Program-made: the position numbers and the translations under genes
Part shown: one piece after another, positions 1 through 9,436 of the stretch
How the letters are laid out: each line of letters opens with the position of its first letter
How positions within the stretch are numbered: position 1 is the first letter of the stretch
Assembly: GCA_018817805.1 (NCBI GenBank)
Contig: JAHITC010000036.1
Coordinates: forward strand, 1 to 35,130
DNA: 35,130 nucleotides
DNA from: Patescibacteria group bacterium
GTDB lineage: Bacteria; Patescibacteriota; Kazan-3B-28; UBA10110
Reading direction: 5' to 3'
Notes under the pieces: model-generated
The model's database searches: none
Seen by the model: only the letters and a program-made list of their open reading frames with translations
Told to the model about the DNA's origin: nothing

Positions 1-1709
1 CGATACCCTCTAATTTTTTCTTCCGATACCGAAGTGTCGTTCCCTGCCGCTGTTCCCATCAAAAGCCCTAGCCGCAATGCATCAGTGCCATATTTATCTA
101 TCATTTCGATTGGGTTAATTACGTTCCCCTTCGACTTAGAAATCTTTTGACCAGTTTTGTCGCGCACCAATCCATTGAGATACACCGTTTCGAACGGCAC
201 CTTGCCAGTGCAATAGATGCCCATCATTATCATTCGTGCAACCCAAAAGAAAATAATATCCCAACCAGTTTCCATTACAGTTGTGGGGTAAAAATATTTA
301 TAATCGGGTGTTTCTTTAGGCCAGCCTAAAGTTGTGAATGGCCATAGCCCAGAAGAGAACCAGGTGTCTAATGTATCTGGATCTTTAACTACTTTTTCAC
401 CTAATAGTTTCTCTGCCTCCGCTTCACTGCCAGCCACCACGAGTTTGTCTGCATCACTTGCCGCATAATAAACAGGCACACCATGTCCCCACCAAAGTTG
501 CCGACTAACATTCCAATCGTGGATATTCTCCATCCAATTAAAATAAATTTTTTCGAATCTTTTAGGAACGAACTTGATACTACCATCTCTCACTGCTTCA
601 ATCGCGGCTTTAGCTAATGGCTGTATTTTAACAAACCACTGCTTAGATATCAGCGGCTCTACTCCGGCCTTACATCTTTCACAGCGCCCCACGTTATGCA
701 AATAATCTTCTTCTTTCTCTATTAAAGATAGTGCCTTTAAATCATCGACTATTTTAATTCGGGCAGTTTTTGCTTTTAATCCTGCATACACACCTGCTTC
801 ACTGGTCATTTTGCCATCTTCGCCAATTACTACTATCTTTGGAAGTTGATGTCGTTGACCAATTTCGAAATCGGTTGGATCATGCGCAGGAGTTACCTTC
901 ACCGCACCTGTGCCGAATTCTGGATCTACAGCTTCGTCAGCTACAACTGAAACTTGCCTGCCAGTTAGTGGCACCTCTACCAGTTTGCCGATCATAGATT
1001 TATACCGAGCATCAATTGGACTGACCACAACTGCGCTGTCCCCCAACATTGTTTCGGGGCGAGTAGTTGCCACTATGATGTGGCTACTCTCCCCCACTAC
1101 TGGATACTTAATGTAAGTTAGTTTGCCCTCTTTTTCTTTGTGCTCGACCTCTAAATCCGAAAGACCAGTCGCACACCTAGGGCACCAGTTAATAATTTTT
1201 TCTCCACGGTAAATTAAACCTTCATCATGCATTTTCTTAAATGTATGAACCACTGCTTCACTAACATCTGGGTCGAGCGTAAACTTTTTCCTTGTCCAAT
1301 CACAGCTAGCCCCTAGCCGCCGTAACTGGTTCTCCATTATCTCTCTCTTTCTGGATACAAACTCTCCCAACTCTTCTATAAACTTCTCTTTACCTAAATC
1401 GAAACGAGACATCTGTCTCTCTTCTTTTAATATCTTTTCAAAAAACACTTGGCTAGCAATACCCGCATGATCAGCGCCTGGTAGCCATAGCGTTGGTTCC
1501 CCTTTCATCCGATGGTACCGAACAAGCACATCCTCGATAGTTACAAACAAAGCATGCCCAATATGCAATTGGTCGTAAGCATTTGGCGGAGGCATAATTA
1601 TTGTATATGGTTTTTTGTCTGGTTGAATATCCGGGGTAAACAAACCTGACTCCTCCCACCTTTCGTAAATTTTTGCTTCAGCATCACCTGGTTTAAACTG
1701 TTTTTCCAC
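1..1709 (-). CDS. valS: Valine--tRNA ligase (N-terminal ~569 aa; 3' end runs off the window)
   Basis: Manual reverse-strand translation: IMPPPNAYDQLHIGHALFV (HIGH motif), LWLPGADHAGIASQ, TTRPETMLGDSAVVVSP, DTWFSSGLWPF, VYLNGLVRDKTGQKISKSKGN (KMSKS-like). Probable GTG start at 1709, just after the tsaD stop. Absent from the ORF track because it is open at the window edge. Confidence 0.93.
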   Translation of the reverse strand, partial: MEKQFKPGDAEAKIYERWEESGLFTPDIQPDKKPYTIIMPPPNAYDQLHIGHALFVTIEDVLVRYHRMKGEPTLWLPGADHAGIASQVFFEKILKEERQMSRFDLGKEKFIEELGEFVSRKREIMENQLRRLGASCDWTRKKFTLDPDVSEAVVHTFKKMHDEGLIYRGEKIINWCPRCATGLSDLEVEHKEKEGKLTYIKYPVVGESSHIIVATTRPETMLGDSAVVVSPIDARYKSMIGKLVEVPLTGRQVSVVADEAVDPEFGTGAVKVTPAHDPTDFEIGQRHQLPKIVVIGEDGKMTSEAGVYAGLKAKTARIKIVDDLKALSLIEKEEDYLHNVGRCERCKAGVEPLISKQWFVKIQPLAKAAIEAVRDGSIKFVPKRFEKIYFNWMENIHDWNVSRQLWWGHGVPVYYAASDADKLVVAGSEAEAEKLLGEKVVKDPDTLDTWFSSGLWPFTTLGWPKETPDYKYFYPTTVMETGWDIIFFWVARMIMMGIYCTGKVPFETVYLNGLVRDKTGQKISKSKGNVINPIEMIDKYGTDALRLGLLMGTAAGNDTSVSEEKIRGY

Positions 1710-1716
1710 TTCTCGA

Positions 1717-2700
1717 TTAGTTAGTGAATAAGGAACTCTCAGTAGCAACCTCTACATTATACCAGAGGTTCTTTTGAGAGGATTTTAAATAATATGCAGC
1801 CAGAGCCACCATTGCTGCATTATCCATACAATACCTTAGTTCTGGAAAATAATGCAAAACTTTCTTCTCCTCTGCAAGCTCTAATATTTTATCGCGTAAC
1901 TGCTGATTCGCTGCTACCCCACCAGACAGAATCAAGAACTTTGGGTTAAATTTTCTAATAGCTCGTTTGGTTTTAGAAACTAATACGTCTGTAATGGCTA
2001 ACTGAAACTCGTAAGCCAACTCACTAGTGGGAGCTGTTTTGCTAATCCGCATTAAAGCTGTTTTAAGGCCCGAGAAGCTTAAATCAAAACTATTGTCGTT
2101 AATCATCGGACGCGGGAGAACTACATCCCCTTGTTTTGCCACCTTCGCTATTGCTGGGCCACCAGGATAACCTAATCCTAAAATCTTTGCCACCTTGTCA
2201 AATGCTTCACCTGCAGCATCATCGCGAGTGCCCCCAATAATTTTAAATTTATTATTATTCTCTACTAGCACTAATTCGGTATGGCCTCCGCTTACAATTA
2301 AAGCTAATCCGGGATACTGTTTCGGCAAAACCTTGTTAATAAAATTACTATATATATGCGCAATTAAATGGTCGACAGCTATAAGTGGCTTATCCCAAAC
2401 ATATGCTAAAGTTTTAGCAGTGCTAAGCCCAATTAATAACGAGCCTAGTAATCCTGGCCCATTGGTTACTGCAATAGCGTCAACGTCGTCTTTGCTTAAA
2501 TGTGTGGTTTTAAACAACTCATCTAAAAGTGGTAGCATTTGCTCTAAATGTTTTCTGCTAGCCACCTCCGGCACTATGCCTCCAAATTTTCGATGCAGTT
2601 TAACTTGTGAAGAAACCAACGAACCTAAAACCTCATGTCCATCACGAACAAGAGCCACCGCCGTATCATCACAGCTAGTCTCGATGCCTAAGATTATCAT
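1717..2700 (-). CDS. tsaD: tRNA N6-adenosine threonylcarbamoyltransferase TsaD
   Basis: MIILGIETSCDDTAVALV, VPEVASRKHLE, TNGPGLLGSLLIG, VDHLIAHIYSNF, ALIVSGGHTELV, LSFSGLKTAL, LSGGVAANQQLR. Confidence 0.97.
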   Translation of the reverse strand: MIILGIETSCDDTAVALVRDGHEVLGSLVSSQVKLHRKFGGIVPEVASRKHLEQMLPLLDELFKTTHLSKDDVDAIAVTNGPGLLGSLLIGLSTAKTLAYVWDKPLIAVDHLIAHIYSNFINKVLPKQYPGLALIVSGGHTELVLVENNNKFKIIGGTRDDAAGEAFDKVAKILGLGYPGGPAIAKVAKQGDVVLPRPMINDNSFDLSFSGLKTALMRISKTAPTSELAYEFQLAITDVLVSKTKRAIRKFNPKFLILSGGVAANQQLRDKILELAEEKKVLHYFPELRYCMDNAAMVALAAYYLKSSQKNLWYNVEVATESSLFTN

Positions 2701-2703
2701 AGA

Positions 2704-3921
2704 TTAAGGCTTTACAACTATTTTTAAGAAGTCCTTCTTGCCTGCTTTAATAATACCTGCTTCTTTAATTACAAATTTAGGATCTAGTACCTTTCTATCA
2801 TTCACATAAATGCCACCGGAAACCGCCCTTCTCCCAACCTCACTCTTAGAAGGTAATATCTTTGCTTTCATTAGAATGTCGTCTAACATCATGCCCTTTT
2901 TGGGCACAGAAAAAGTAGGGATGGTTTGCGTTTTGCTTGTAGCTTGCCCAAATAAACGACTGGCATCTTGCTTGGCCTTACTCGCTTCGTTGGCTCCATG
3001 TAAAACCAGCACTATTTCAAGCGCTAACTTTTGCTGACGCTCACGAGGAGATAACTTCATAATGCTGACTATCTCTTTTGTAGATAAATCTGTAAATTGC
3101 TTTAGCATTTGCTCCACTAGTTCATCGGGGGTTTTTTCTAACGCCTGATAAAGCTTAAATGGTGATGTCATCTTCCTGTCTAACCAAATTTGGCCAGATG
3201 TCGATTTCCCCATTTTCGTCCCATCGCTATTTACCAACAACGGCTGGGTTAAAGCAAACGCTTGCTTGCCATGTTTTCTTTGAATTAATTCTACCCCTTC
3301 TACAATATTGGCCCATTGGTCGTTGCCGCCCAACTGAAGCCGGCAATTATATTTCTCAAATAAGCTTAGGAAATCCCATGCCTGTAAAATTGGGTACATG
3401 AATTCTAGCAATGATAGGTTTTTGCTTTCTTTAATTCTGGCCGCAAAAGTTTTTAGCTTAATTAATTGGTTAATAGAAAAAAGTGGAGAGATGCCTGCTA
3501 TAAAATCTTCCAAAAAAGAATACTTAGACAGCCACTCATAGTTATTAACCATACTAGCTGGATTCTTCCCGCTAAAATGTAGTAGTTTCAGGTCTTGAAT
3601 TTGCTTCTTTAGCTTGTTGGCATTAGCTTGAACATCTTTCTTGTTCATTTTGGGACGAGCCGTCTTCTTATCTGTGGGGTCACCAATTAGACCAGTTCCC
3701 CCGCCCACCAAAACAATTATTTTATGCCCATGTTCTTGCAAAACCTTTAATGCTCTAAATACCAACAAATTCCCTATATGCAAACTGGAAGCAGTAGGAT
3801 CGACCCCAGCGTATACAACAAGACCAGCCCCCCGCTTGCTTAGCTCTTTAGCTAAAGCACTGCGGTCGCTAACCTGTGCTACCAACCCTCTTTCTTCTAA
3901 TATACGTAAACTGTTGTCCAT
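2704..3921 (-). CDS. tyrS: Tyrosine--tRNA ligase
   Basis: VYAGVDPTASSLHIGNLLVFRALKVLQEHGH, GGNDQWANIVEGVELI, GTKMGKSTSGQIWLD, C-terminal S4-like domain. Confidence 0.97.
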   Translation of the reverse strand: MDNSLRILEERGLVAQVSDRSALAKELSKRGAGLVVYAGVDPTASSLHIGNLLVFRALKVLQEHGHKIIVLVGGGTGLIGDPTDKKTARPKMNKKDVQANANKLKKQIQDLKLLHFSGKNPASMVNNYEWLSKYSFLEDFIAGISPLFSINQLIKLKTFAARIKESKNLSLLEFMYPILQAWDFLSLFEKYNCRLQLGGNDQWANIVEGVELIQRKHGKQAFALTQPLLVNSDGTKMGKSTSGQIWLDRKMTSPFKLYQALEKTPDELVEQMLKQFTDLSTKEIVSIMKLSPRERQQKLALEIVLVLHGANEASKAKQDASRLFGQATSKTQTIPTFSVPKKGMMLDDILMKAKILPSKSEVGRRAVSGGIYVNDRKVLDPKFVIKEAGIIKAGKKDFLKIVVKP

Positions 3922-3980
3922 TTTGCTCTAGAAATTATAGTACTCGTACCTTTAAAATATATCATATCTGTAGAGCAAAA
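3921..3980. repeat. Perfect 10-bp inverted repeat TTTTGCTCTA (3921-3930) / TAGAGCAAAA (3971-3980) in the tyrS/femAB-like divergent region
   Basis: Read directly; 40-nt spacer; left arm abuts the tyrS start codon. Confidence 0.8.
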
Positions 3981-4009
3981 ACTGCTCTTTCCGGTATAAT
4001 AGGGTCGTT

Positions 4010-5035
4010 ATGAAAATCAATATTAGCACTAGCCCTGATCAAGAAAACTGGGATAGGTTTGTACTATCTCACCCTGCAGGTAGTCTCCTGCAAAGCTGGG
4101 CCTGGGGAGAATTTCAATCTGCTTTAGGCAATAAAATTTGGCGATTGCAAATTCTAGACGAACAACAGGTTGTTGCTCAAATGCTGGTGATTAAACTAAG
4201 CTTGGGTTTTGGCAAAAGCCTGCTTTATGCCCCTCGTGATTTGTTGTTTAACAAACTTACTCCCGCCCATCAACAATACGAAGCAAGTAAGGCTCTTGTT
4301 GAAAAAATCAAAGAAATTGCACAGACAGAAGCGGCCATTCTGTTCCGGGTTGAACCACCCATTTCTATTGGCGATGCTACCGCTATAGCTATCTATAAAT
4401 CTTTTGGATTTATTCCATCTAAGAAAAACATCCAACCAAAACGTAATGCCGTTTTAGATATTACTCCAAACGAAGAAAGCCTTCTCGCAAACATGAAACC
4501 TAAAACTCGCTACAACATTAAGGTAGCCGAGAAGCATAATATTAAAGTGGTTATTTCGAAAGATATTAAAGATATCGACATCTTCAACCGCCTTAACCTC
4601 GAAACTAGCTCGCGTAATAACTTTAAATCTTACTCGAATAATTATTACCAAAAACAGTTGGAGACTTTGGGACAAAGTGGCCTAATGTCATTGCTAATTG
4701 CTTACGATGGCGCTACTCCCCTAGCTGCGATTTTAGTTAGTTTCTTTAATAAATCTGCTACTTACCTGCATGGCGCATCTAGCAGGCGCTCTGGCGAAAA
4801 GATGGCAAGTTACATTTTGCAGTGGGAAGCTATTAAGCTAGTTAAATCCAAAGGTTGCGCCACCTATAATTTCGGCGGGGTGGTCGACAAGCAGCATCCT
4901 GGCTGGCTCGGCATCACTCGTTTTAAAGAAGGTTTTGGCACGCATCCCACCGAATACATTGGAGCACTAGAGCTACCTCTTAACACTGTTTGGTTTAAGG
5001 CTTACCGACTAATTAACAAATTGCGCAGTATTTGA
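4010..5035 (+). CDS. FemAB/FemX-like peptidyltransferase (peptidoglycan bridge formation, GNAT fold)
   Basis: SHPAGSLLQSWAWGEFQSALG, MKPKTRYNIKVAEKHNI, YLHGASSRRSGEKMASYILQWEAIKLVKSKGCATYNFGGV, GITRFKEGFGTHPTEYIGALELPLN are typical of the FemAB family. Confidence 0.88.
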   Translation: MKINISTSPDQENWDRFVLSHPAGSLLQSWAWGEFQSALGNKIWRLQILDEQQVVAQMLVIKLSLGFGKSLLYAPRDLLFNKLTPAHQQYEASKALVEKIKEIAQTEAAILFRVEPPISIGDATAIAIYKSFGFIPSKKNIQPKRNAVLDITPNEESLLANMKPKTRYNIKVAEKHNIKVVISKDIKDIDIFNRLNLETSSRNNFKSYSNNYYQKQLETLGQSGLMSLLIAYDGATPLAAILVSFFNKSATYLHGASSRRSGEKMASYILQWEAIKLVKSKGCATYNFGGVVDKQHPGWLGITRFKEGFGTHPTEYIGALELPLNTVWFKAYRLINKLRSI

Positions 5036-5094
5036 GTAGCACCTCACGATATGCAATAATGTGTTGTTCGACTATTAACTAAAAAGGAGTAGCA

Positions 5095-6030
5095 ATGGAA
5101 TTTGACGAGAACCTTAATCCGATTAGCCCAAACAATGAACCAGAGTGGAGTAAGTTTAGTCCGGATAATTTTAATAGCAACCCCCAACCGATAGAAAAAT
5201 CAGAACCGACCCCCGCTGCTGCCCCTACCCCTCCTCCTACTAAGACTCCTCCAATGCCCGCTCCGATTAAGCTAGCATCCGAACCAATAACGAAGAAAAG
5301 CACTACCCCCAACACAAATTTAGTTGTTTTTATTGTTTCATTAGCCCTAATGGCGGTTATAGCCATTACCGCTATGCTTGTAGGCTGGCAGCCAGCTTCA
5401 GCGTCAACGCCCCTAGGTAGTGAGCGCGGACTAATAGTTAGCGGCACTGGCGAAGCATTCATGACGCCCGATGTAGCTAAAATTACTTTCGCAGTTAGAA
5501 CTGAAACTAAAGACATCGCCAACTCACAAAAGAATAACAGTGAAATTATTAGTAAAGTTAAGACTTCGCTAATTGGATTCTCTATCGACCCCAACGATAT
5601 TAAAACCGTACAATACAACATCAACCCGGAGTACGATTATTACCCAGTTAGCAAGCCTCGCCTCCGAGGATACAGCACGTATCACTCTTTGCTGTTAACT
5701 ATTAGAAAATTAGATGATACCGATGCCATCATCCAGGCGCTTAGCTTGGCCGGGGCTACTGAAATTAGCCAGGTCAACTTTACAGTCGATGATCCATCGG
5801 AAGTGCAAAACGAAGCTAGAGAAAGAGCTATCCAGTCGGCCAAAGACAAGGCTAGCCAAATAGCCAATTTAAGCGACGCTCAATTAGGAAAAATTATTTC
5901 TATCACTGAATCATCACCAGAAACTAATTCCCCTCAAGCAATGAGCGGTTTTGGTGGCGGAGGCGGTGGCCTGGAGCCAGGCTTTGCAGCTATTACTTCA
6001 ACTATTACCCTCACTTACACTCTTAAATAA
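5095..6030 (+). CDS. SIMPL-domain (DUF541) membrane-anchored protein
   Basis: Pro-rich N-terminus, one TM segment (LVVFIVSLALMAVIAITAMLVGW), then ISVSGTGEA-like RGLIVSGTGEAFMTPDVAKITFAVRTE and IKTVQYNINPEYDY; SD AAAGGAG upstream. Confidence 0.85.
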   Translation: MEFDENLNPISPNNEPEWSKFSPDNFNSNPQPIEKSEPTPAAAPTPPPTKTPPMPAPIKLASEPITKKSTTPNTNLVVFIVSLALMAVIAITAMLVGWQPASASTPLGSERGLIVSGTGEAFMTPDVAKITFAVRTETKDIANSQKNNSEIISKVKTSLIGFSIDPNDIKTVQYNINPEYDYYPVSKPRLRGYSTYHSLLLTIRKLDDTDAIIQALSLAGATEISQVNFTVDDPSEVQNEARERAIQSAKDKASQIANLSDAQLGKIISITESSPETNSPQAMSGFGGGGGGLEPGFAAITSTITLTYTLK

Positions 6031-6107
6031 CCCGCATTAACCAGCAACAACTCGGAATTAATTTGTTCCTTATTAAAATTGAATTAAGAAAAAGGATGTG
6101 AAGTAGA

Positions 6108-6317
6108 ATGGCTTCTTCAAAAGCAAGCATAGTTTGGGAATGTCCGATGTGCAAAAAGAAAAGCACCGTGGAAATTAACGGTGTTGTGGACCCCTTCGAC
6201 GTAATGCTGATGATAAAAGCTGACCATGAGAGCGTATCGCCAAACTGTGAGCAAGACGTGGACAAGATTAAATTAATTAATCCTCCCGATTTCAGGCACA
6301 GTCTTGCTTCATATTAA
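6108..6317 (+). CDS. Small Cys-containing (CPMC) hypothetical protein
   Basis: 69-aa ORF with WECPMCKKKSTVEINGVVD; purine-rich SD-like AAAAAGGA upstream; followed by a terminator hairpin. Confidence 0.6.
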   Translation: MASSKASIVWECPMCKKKSTVEINGVVDPFDVMLMIKADHESVSPNCEQDVDKIKLINPPDFRHSLASY

Positions 6318-6337
6318 ACGAATCATGGTCCGCGAAC

Positions 6338-6364
6338 AAAAAGCTCATACTATTGAGCTTTTTT
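6338..6364 (+). terminator. Rho-independent terminator-like hairpin
   Basis: AAAAAGCTCA-TACTAT-TGAGCTTTTT, 10-bp perfect stem with T-run. Confidence 0.8.
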
Positions 6365-6400
6365 ACTCGGGACTATGCCCAATTAAGCTATACTTAAGAC

Positions 6401-8569
6401 ATGAAACAAGCCAAGAAATTAGTGCTAATCGATGGTAGTTCCCTTATCCATAGGGCTTTTCATGCTCTTTCGCAAACCAACCTCACTTCGCCCAATGGCG
6501 AGCTTGTAACGGCTGTGTATGGCTTTGCTCTTATGCTAATTAACATCTACACCAAGCTACACCCAGAATATATTGTTGTGGCCTTCGACACTAAAGCTCC
6601 TACTTTCCGCCATGAAGAATACAAAGAATACAAAGCTACCCGCATTAAGGCCCCTCAAGAACTTTATGACCAAATCCCTCGCATTAGAGAATTAATCGAA
6701 GCTTTTAATATCCCTTTGTTTTTAAAAGATGGGTTTGAAGCCGACGACGTTATTGGCACGCTGGCCAAGCAAGCCCCAGAAGACATCGATGTATATATCG
6801 CCACTAGCGATATGGACGCCTTGCAACTAGTAAATAAACATATTTTTGTATATGCTCCTCGTAAAAGCTTTTCAGATATTGTAGTTTATACTCCCGCAGA
6901 AGTTTTAAAAAGTAAGGGATTAAAACCAGAACAATTTACCGACTTTAAAGGCCTTCGCGGAGACCCTTCAGACAATATCCCTGGCGTACCAGGCATTGGC
7001 GAAATTGGTGCCAAAAAACTTTTGCAAGAATACAAAACAATGGAGAATGTCTACAAACATCTAGACAAACTTCCACCTAGAATAAAAGAGTTATTGGTTA
7101 CCCACAAAAAGCAAGCACTCGAGAGCAAACGCCTAGCTACACTAGTAACTGTGCCTATTAAATTAGATCTTAAAAAAGCAGTGTCCATCGAGTTTGATGT
7201 GCATAAAGTTTCGGACCTGTTTTATAAACTTGGGTTTAAAAGCTTAGTTGGTCGCATTCCAAATGGTACCATCAACGCCGCCCAAGTTTCGTTATTCAGC
7301 GATTCTGAATCAACAAAAAACACAAACAAATCCGCCTCCCAGCTCACTGAAAAATTAGATCGCGACCTAGAACCCATTCTCCGCAAAATGGAGAAGAATG
7401 GTATTTTATTAGACACTAATTTAATTAACAAACTAAATAAAAAAATATCTTCCAAACTAAAAACTCTTACCCAAAGTATTTACAGACTGGCTAAAAAAGA
7501 ATTTAACATTAACTCCCCTAGCCAACTAGCCGACATTCTTTACGTTGAACTTAAGCTACCAACTACCGGCATTAAAAAAATAAAGACTGGTTATTCTACT
7601 GCTGTTAATGAATTAGAAAAATTAGTTGGTAAACACAAAATTATTGAACACATTTTTAAATATCGCGAATTAGAAAAAATTCGCAACACTTACCTCGAAA
7701 CCCTGCCTAAGATGGTAGATAAAAATAACCGCATCCACACCCATTATGCCCAAGACACTTCTACTGGCCGGCTAAGCTCTTCTAACCCAAATCTTCAAAA
7801 CATTCCTATTCGCTCCGATCTTGGCAATGAAATTAGGAACGCCTTTATTGTGCCCAAAGGATACACTTTAATGTCAGCAGACTACTCACAAATTGAACTA
7901 CGAATTATAGCCTCATTAGTTAAAGACCAAAAAATGATTGATTCATTTAATAAAGGTGAGGACATCCACACTAGAGTCGCTGCCGAAATTAATAACATCC
8001 CACTGACAGAAGTAACCAAGCAACAACGCAACAACGCCAAGACAGTTAACTTCAGTATCATCTACGGTGTTAGCCCTTACGGCCTTTCTCTTAGCACAGG
8101 CATGGATGCGGGTGAAGCCAGCCAGTATTTAGATAAGTATTTTGCTCTACACCCAAGCATTAAAAACTACATGGACAGCACAGTGGCCTTTGCTAAAAAA
8201 CATGGCTATGTCGAAACATGGTTTGGTCGTCGTCGGGATATTCCCGAAATTCATTCCCCTATTTTCCCTGTGCGCAACGCTGCCCAAAGAGCCGCCATTA
8301 ACATGCCTATTCAAGGCACTGCCGCCGACATCATTAAAACTGCCATGATCAAACTCGACAAGAAACTACCAAAAGTAAGCATTAAAAGTAAAGTGCTTTT
8401 GCAGATTCATGACGAGCTAGTTTTAGAAGTGCCAAACAAAGACGTAAAAAAGGTGGCTAAGTTAGTCGAAGATGTAATGGAGAATGTTTGCAAGTTAGAT
8501 GTACCAATTGTAGTAAATATTAAATCCGGTTCATCCTGGGGTACGACTCATCCAATAAACAACATTTAG
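6401..8569 (+). CDS. polA: DNA polymerase I (5'-nuclease plus polymerase domains, no 3'-5' exonuclease domain)
   Basis: 5' nuclease: LVLIDGSSLIHRAFHAL, GFEADDVIGTLA, LRGDPSDNIPGVPGIG. Polymerase: STGRLSSSNPNLQNIPIR, SADYSQIELRIIASL, RNNAKTVNFSIIYG, QIHDELVLEVP. Confidence 0.96.
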   Translation: MKQAKKLVLIDGSSLIHRAFHALSQTNLTSPNGELVTAVYGFALMLINIYTKLHPEYIVVAFDTKAPTFRHEEYKEYKATRIKAPQELYDQIPRIRELIEAFNIPLFLKDGFEADDVIGTLAKQAPEDIDVYIATSDMDALQLVNKHIFVYAPRKSFSDIVVYTPAEVLKSKGLKPEQFTDFKGLRGDPSDNIPGVPGIGEIGAKKLLQEYKTMENVYKHLDKLPPRIKELLVTHKKQALESKRLATLVTVPIKLDLKKAVSIEFDVHKVSDLFYKLGFKSLVGRIPNGTINAAQVSLFSDSESTKNTNKSASQLTEKLDRDLEPILRKMEKNGILLDTNLINKLNKKISSKLKTLTQSIYRLAKKEFNINSPSQLADILYVELKLPTTGIKKIKTGYSTAVNELEKLVGKHKIIEHIFKYRELEKIRNTYLETLPKMVDKNNRIHTHYAQDTSTGRLSSSNPNLQNIPIRSDLGNEIRNAFIVPKGYTLMSADYSQIELRIIASLVKDQKMIDSFNKGEDIHTRVAAEINNIPLTEVTKQQRNNAKTVNFSIIYGVSPYGLSLSTGMDAGEASQYLDKYFALHPSIKNYMDSTVAFAKKHGYVETWFGRRRDIPEIHSPIFPVRNAAQRAAINMPIQGTAADIIKTAMIKLDKKLPKVSIKSKVLLQIHDELVLEVPNKDVKKVAKLVEDVMENVCKLDVPIVVNIKSGSSWGTTHPINNI

Positions 8570-9436
8570 ATGCCGGAATTACCAGAAGTAGAAACAGTGG
8601 TTAGAGGGCTAGGAAAACACTTAATTGGCCAGGCAATTAAAGACATTGATATACGAAATAAAGATAGTTACAAAACAACTACTCGAGAGATAAAGGGATT
8701 AAAAGTTACAAAGATATCACGACGAGGGAAAGGGGTAATTATTAATCTTTCAAAAAATGTCTCATTATTAATTCATCTAAAGATGACTGGGCAGTTAATA
8801 TACATGCCCACCAAAGAACAGGCACTTAAAAAGCGACTGAACTTTGGACATCCAACAAACGATTTTACCGGCGAAATGCCATCAAAACATACTCGCATTA
8901 TTTTTCACCTATCGGGGGGCACCCTTTACTTCAACGATCAACGAAAGTTTGGCTGGGTTAAACTACTACCTACTGAAAAAACTAACGAAGACTCTTTTAT
9001 TAAAAACTTAGGGATAGAGCCTTTTAGTAAAGAATTTACCACTGAGTTTTTATGGAGCGTTATTAAAAGACGCCCCAAAAGTAATATTAAAGCAACCTTA
9101 CTCGACCAATCGGTTGTAGTTGGTGTTGGTAATATCTATGCCAGTGAAATATTATTTTCAGCTGGGGTTAATCCCCATAAGAAAAATAACCAGCTTAACA
9201 AAGAAGAAACTAAAAGAATAGTTGCTGGCACCAAGCAAGTACTAAAGAAGGGAATAAAATATTCTGGTACTAGCATACTCAACTACAGAACACCTGAAGG
9301 GTCTCAAGGTAAAATGCAAAACCATCTAATGGTATATAGCCGAGACAAACTGCCTTGCCGAACCTGTAAAACCATAATCAAAAAAACGCAATTAGATAGC
9401 AGGGGCACCTACTGCTGCCCTAAATGTCAGAGATAA
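8570..9436 (+). CDS. mutM: Formamidopyrimidine-DNA glycosylase
   Basis: MPELPEVETVVRGL, VGVGNIYASEILFSAGVNP, C-terminal zinc finger CRTCKTIIKKTQLDSRGTYCCPKCQ; starts immediately after the polA stop. Confidence 0.96.
   Translation: MPELPEVETVVRGLGKHLIGQAIKDIDIRNKDSYKTTTREIKGLKVTKISRRGKGVIINLSKNVSLLIHLKMTGQLIYMPTKEQALKKRLNFGHPTNDFTGEMPSKHTRIIFHLSGGTLYFNDQRKFGWVKLLPTEKTNEDSFIKNLGIEPFSKEFTTEFLWSVIKRRPKSNIKATLLDQSVVVGVGNIYASEILFSAGVNPHKKNNQLNKEETKRIVAGTKQVLKKGIKYSGTSILNYRTPEGSQGKMQNHLMVYSRDKLPCRTCKTIIKKTQLDSRGTYCCPKCQR

Noticed and set aside
2195-2707. 170-aa plus-strand ORF
   Set aside because: Antisense to tsaD, which has full family motifs; composition is typical of a shadow ORF.
5079-5624. 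181-aa minus-strand ORF
   Set aside because: Antisense to the SIMPL-domain gene; hydrophobic low-complexity shadow translation.
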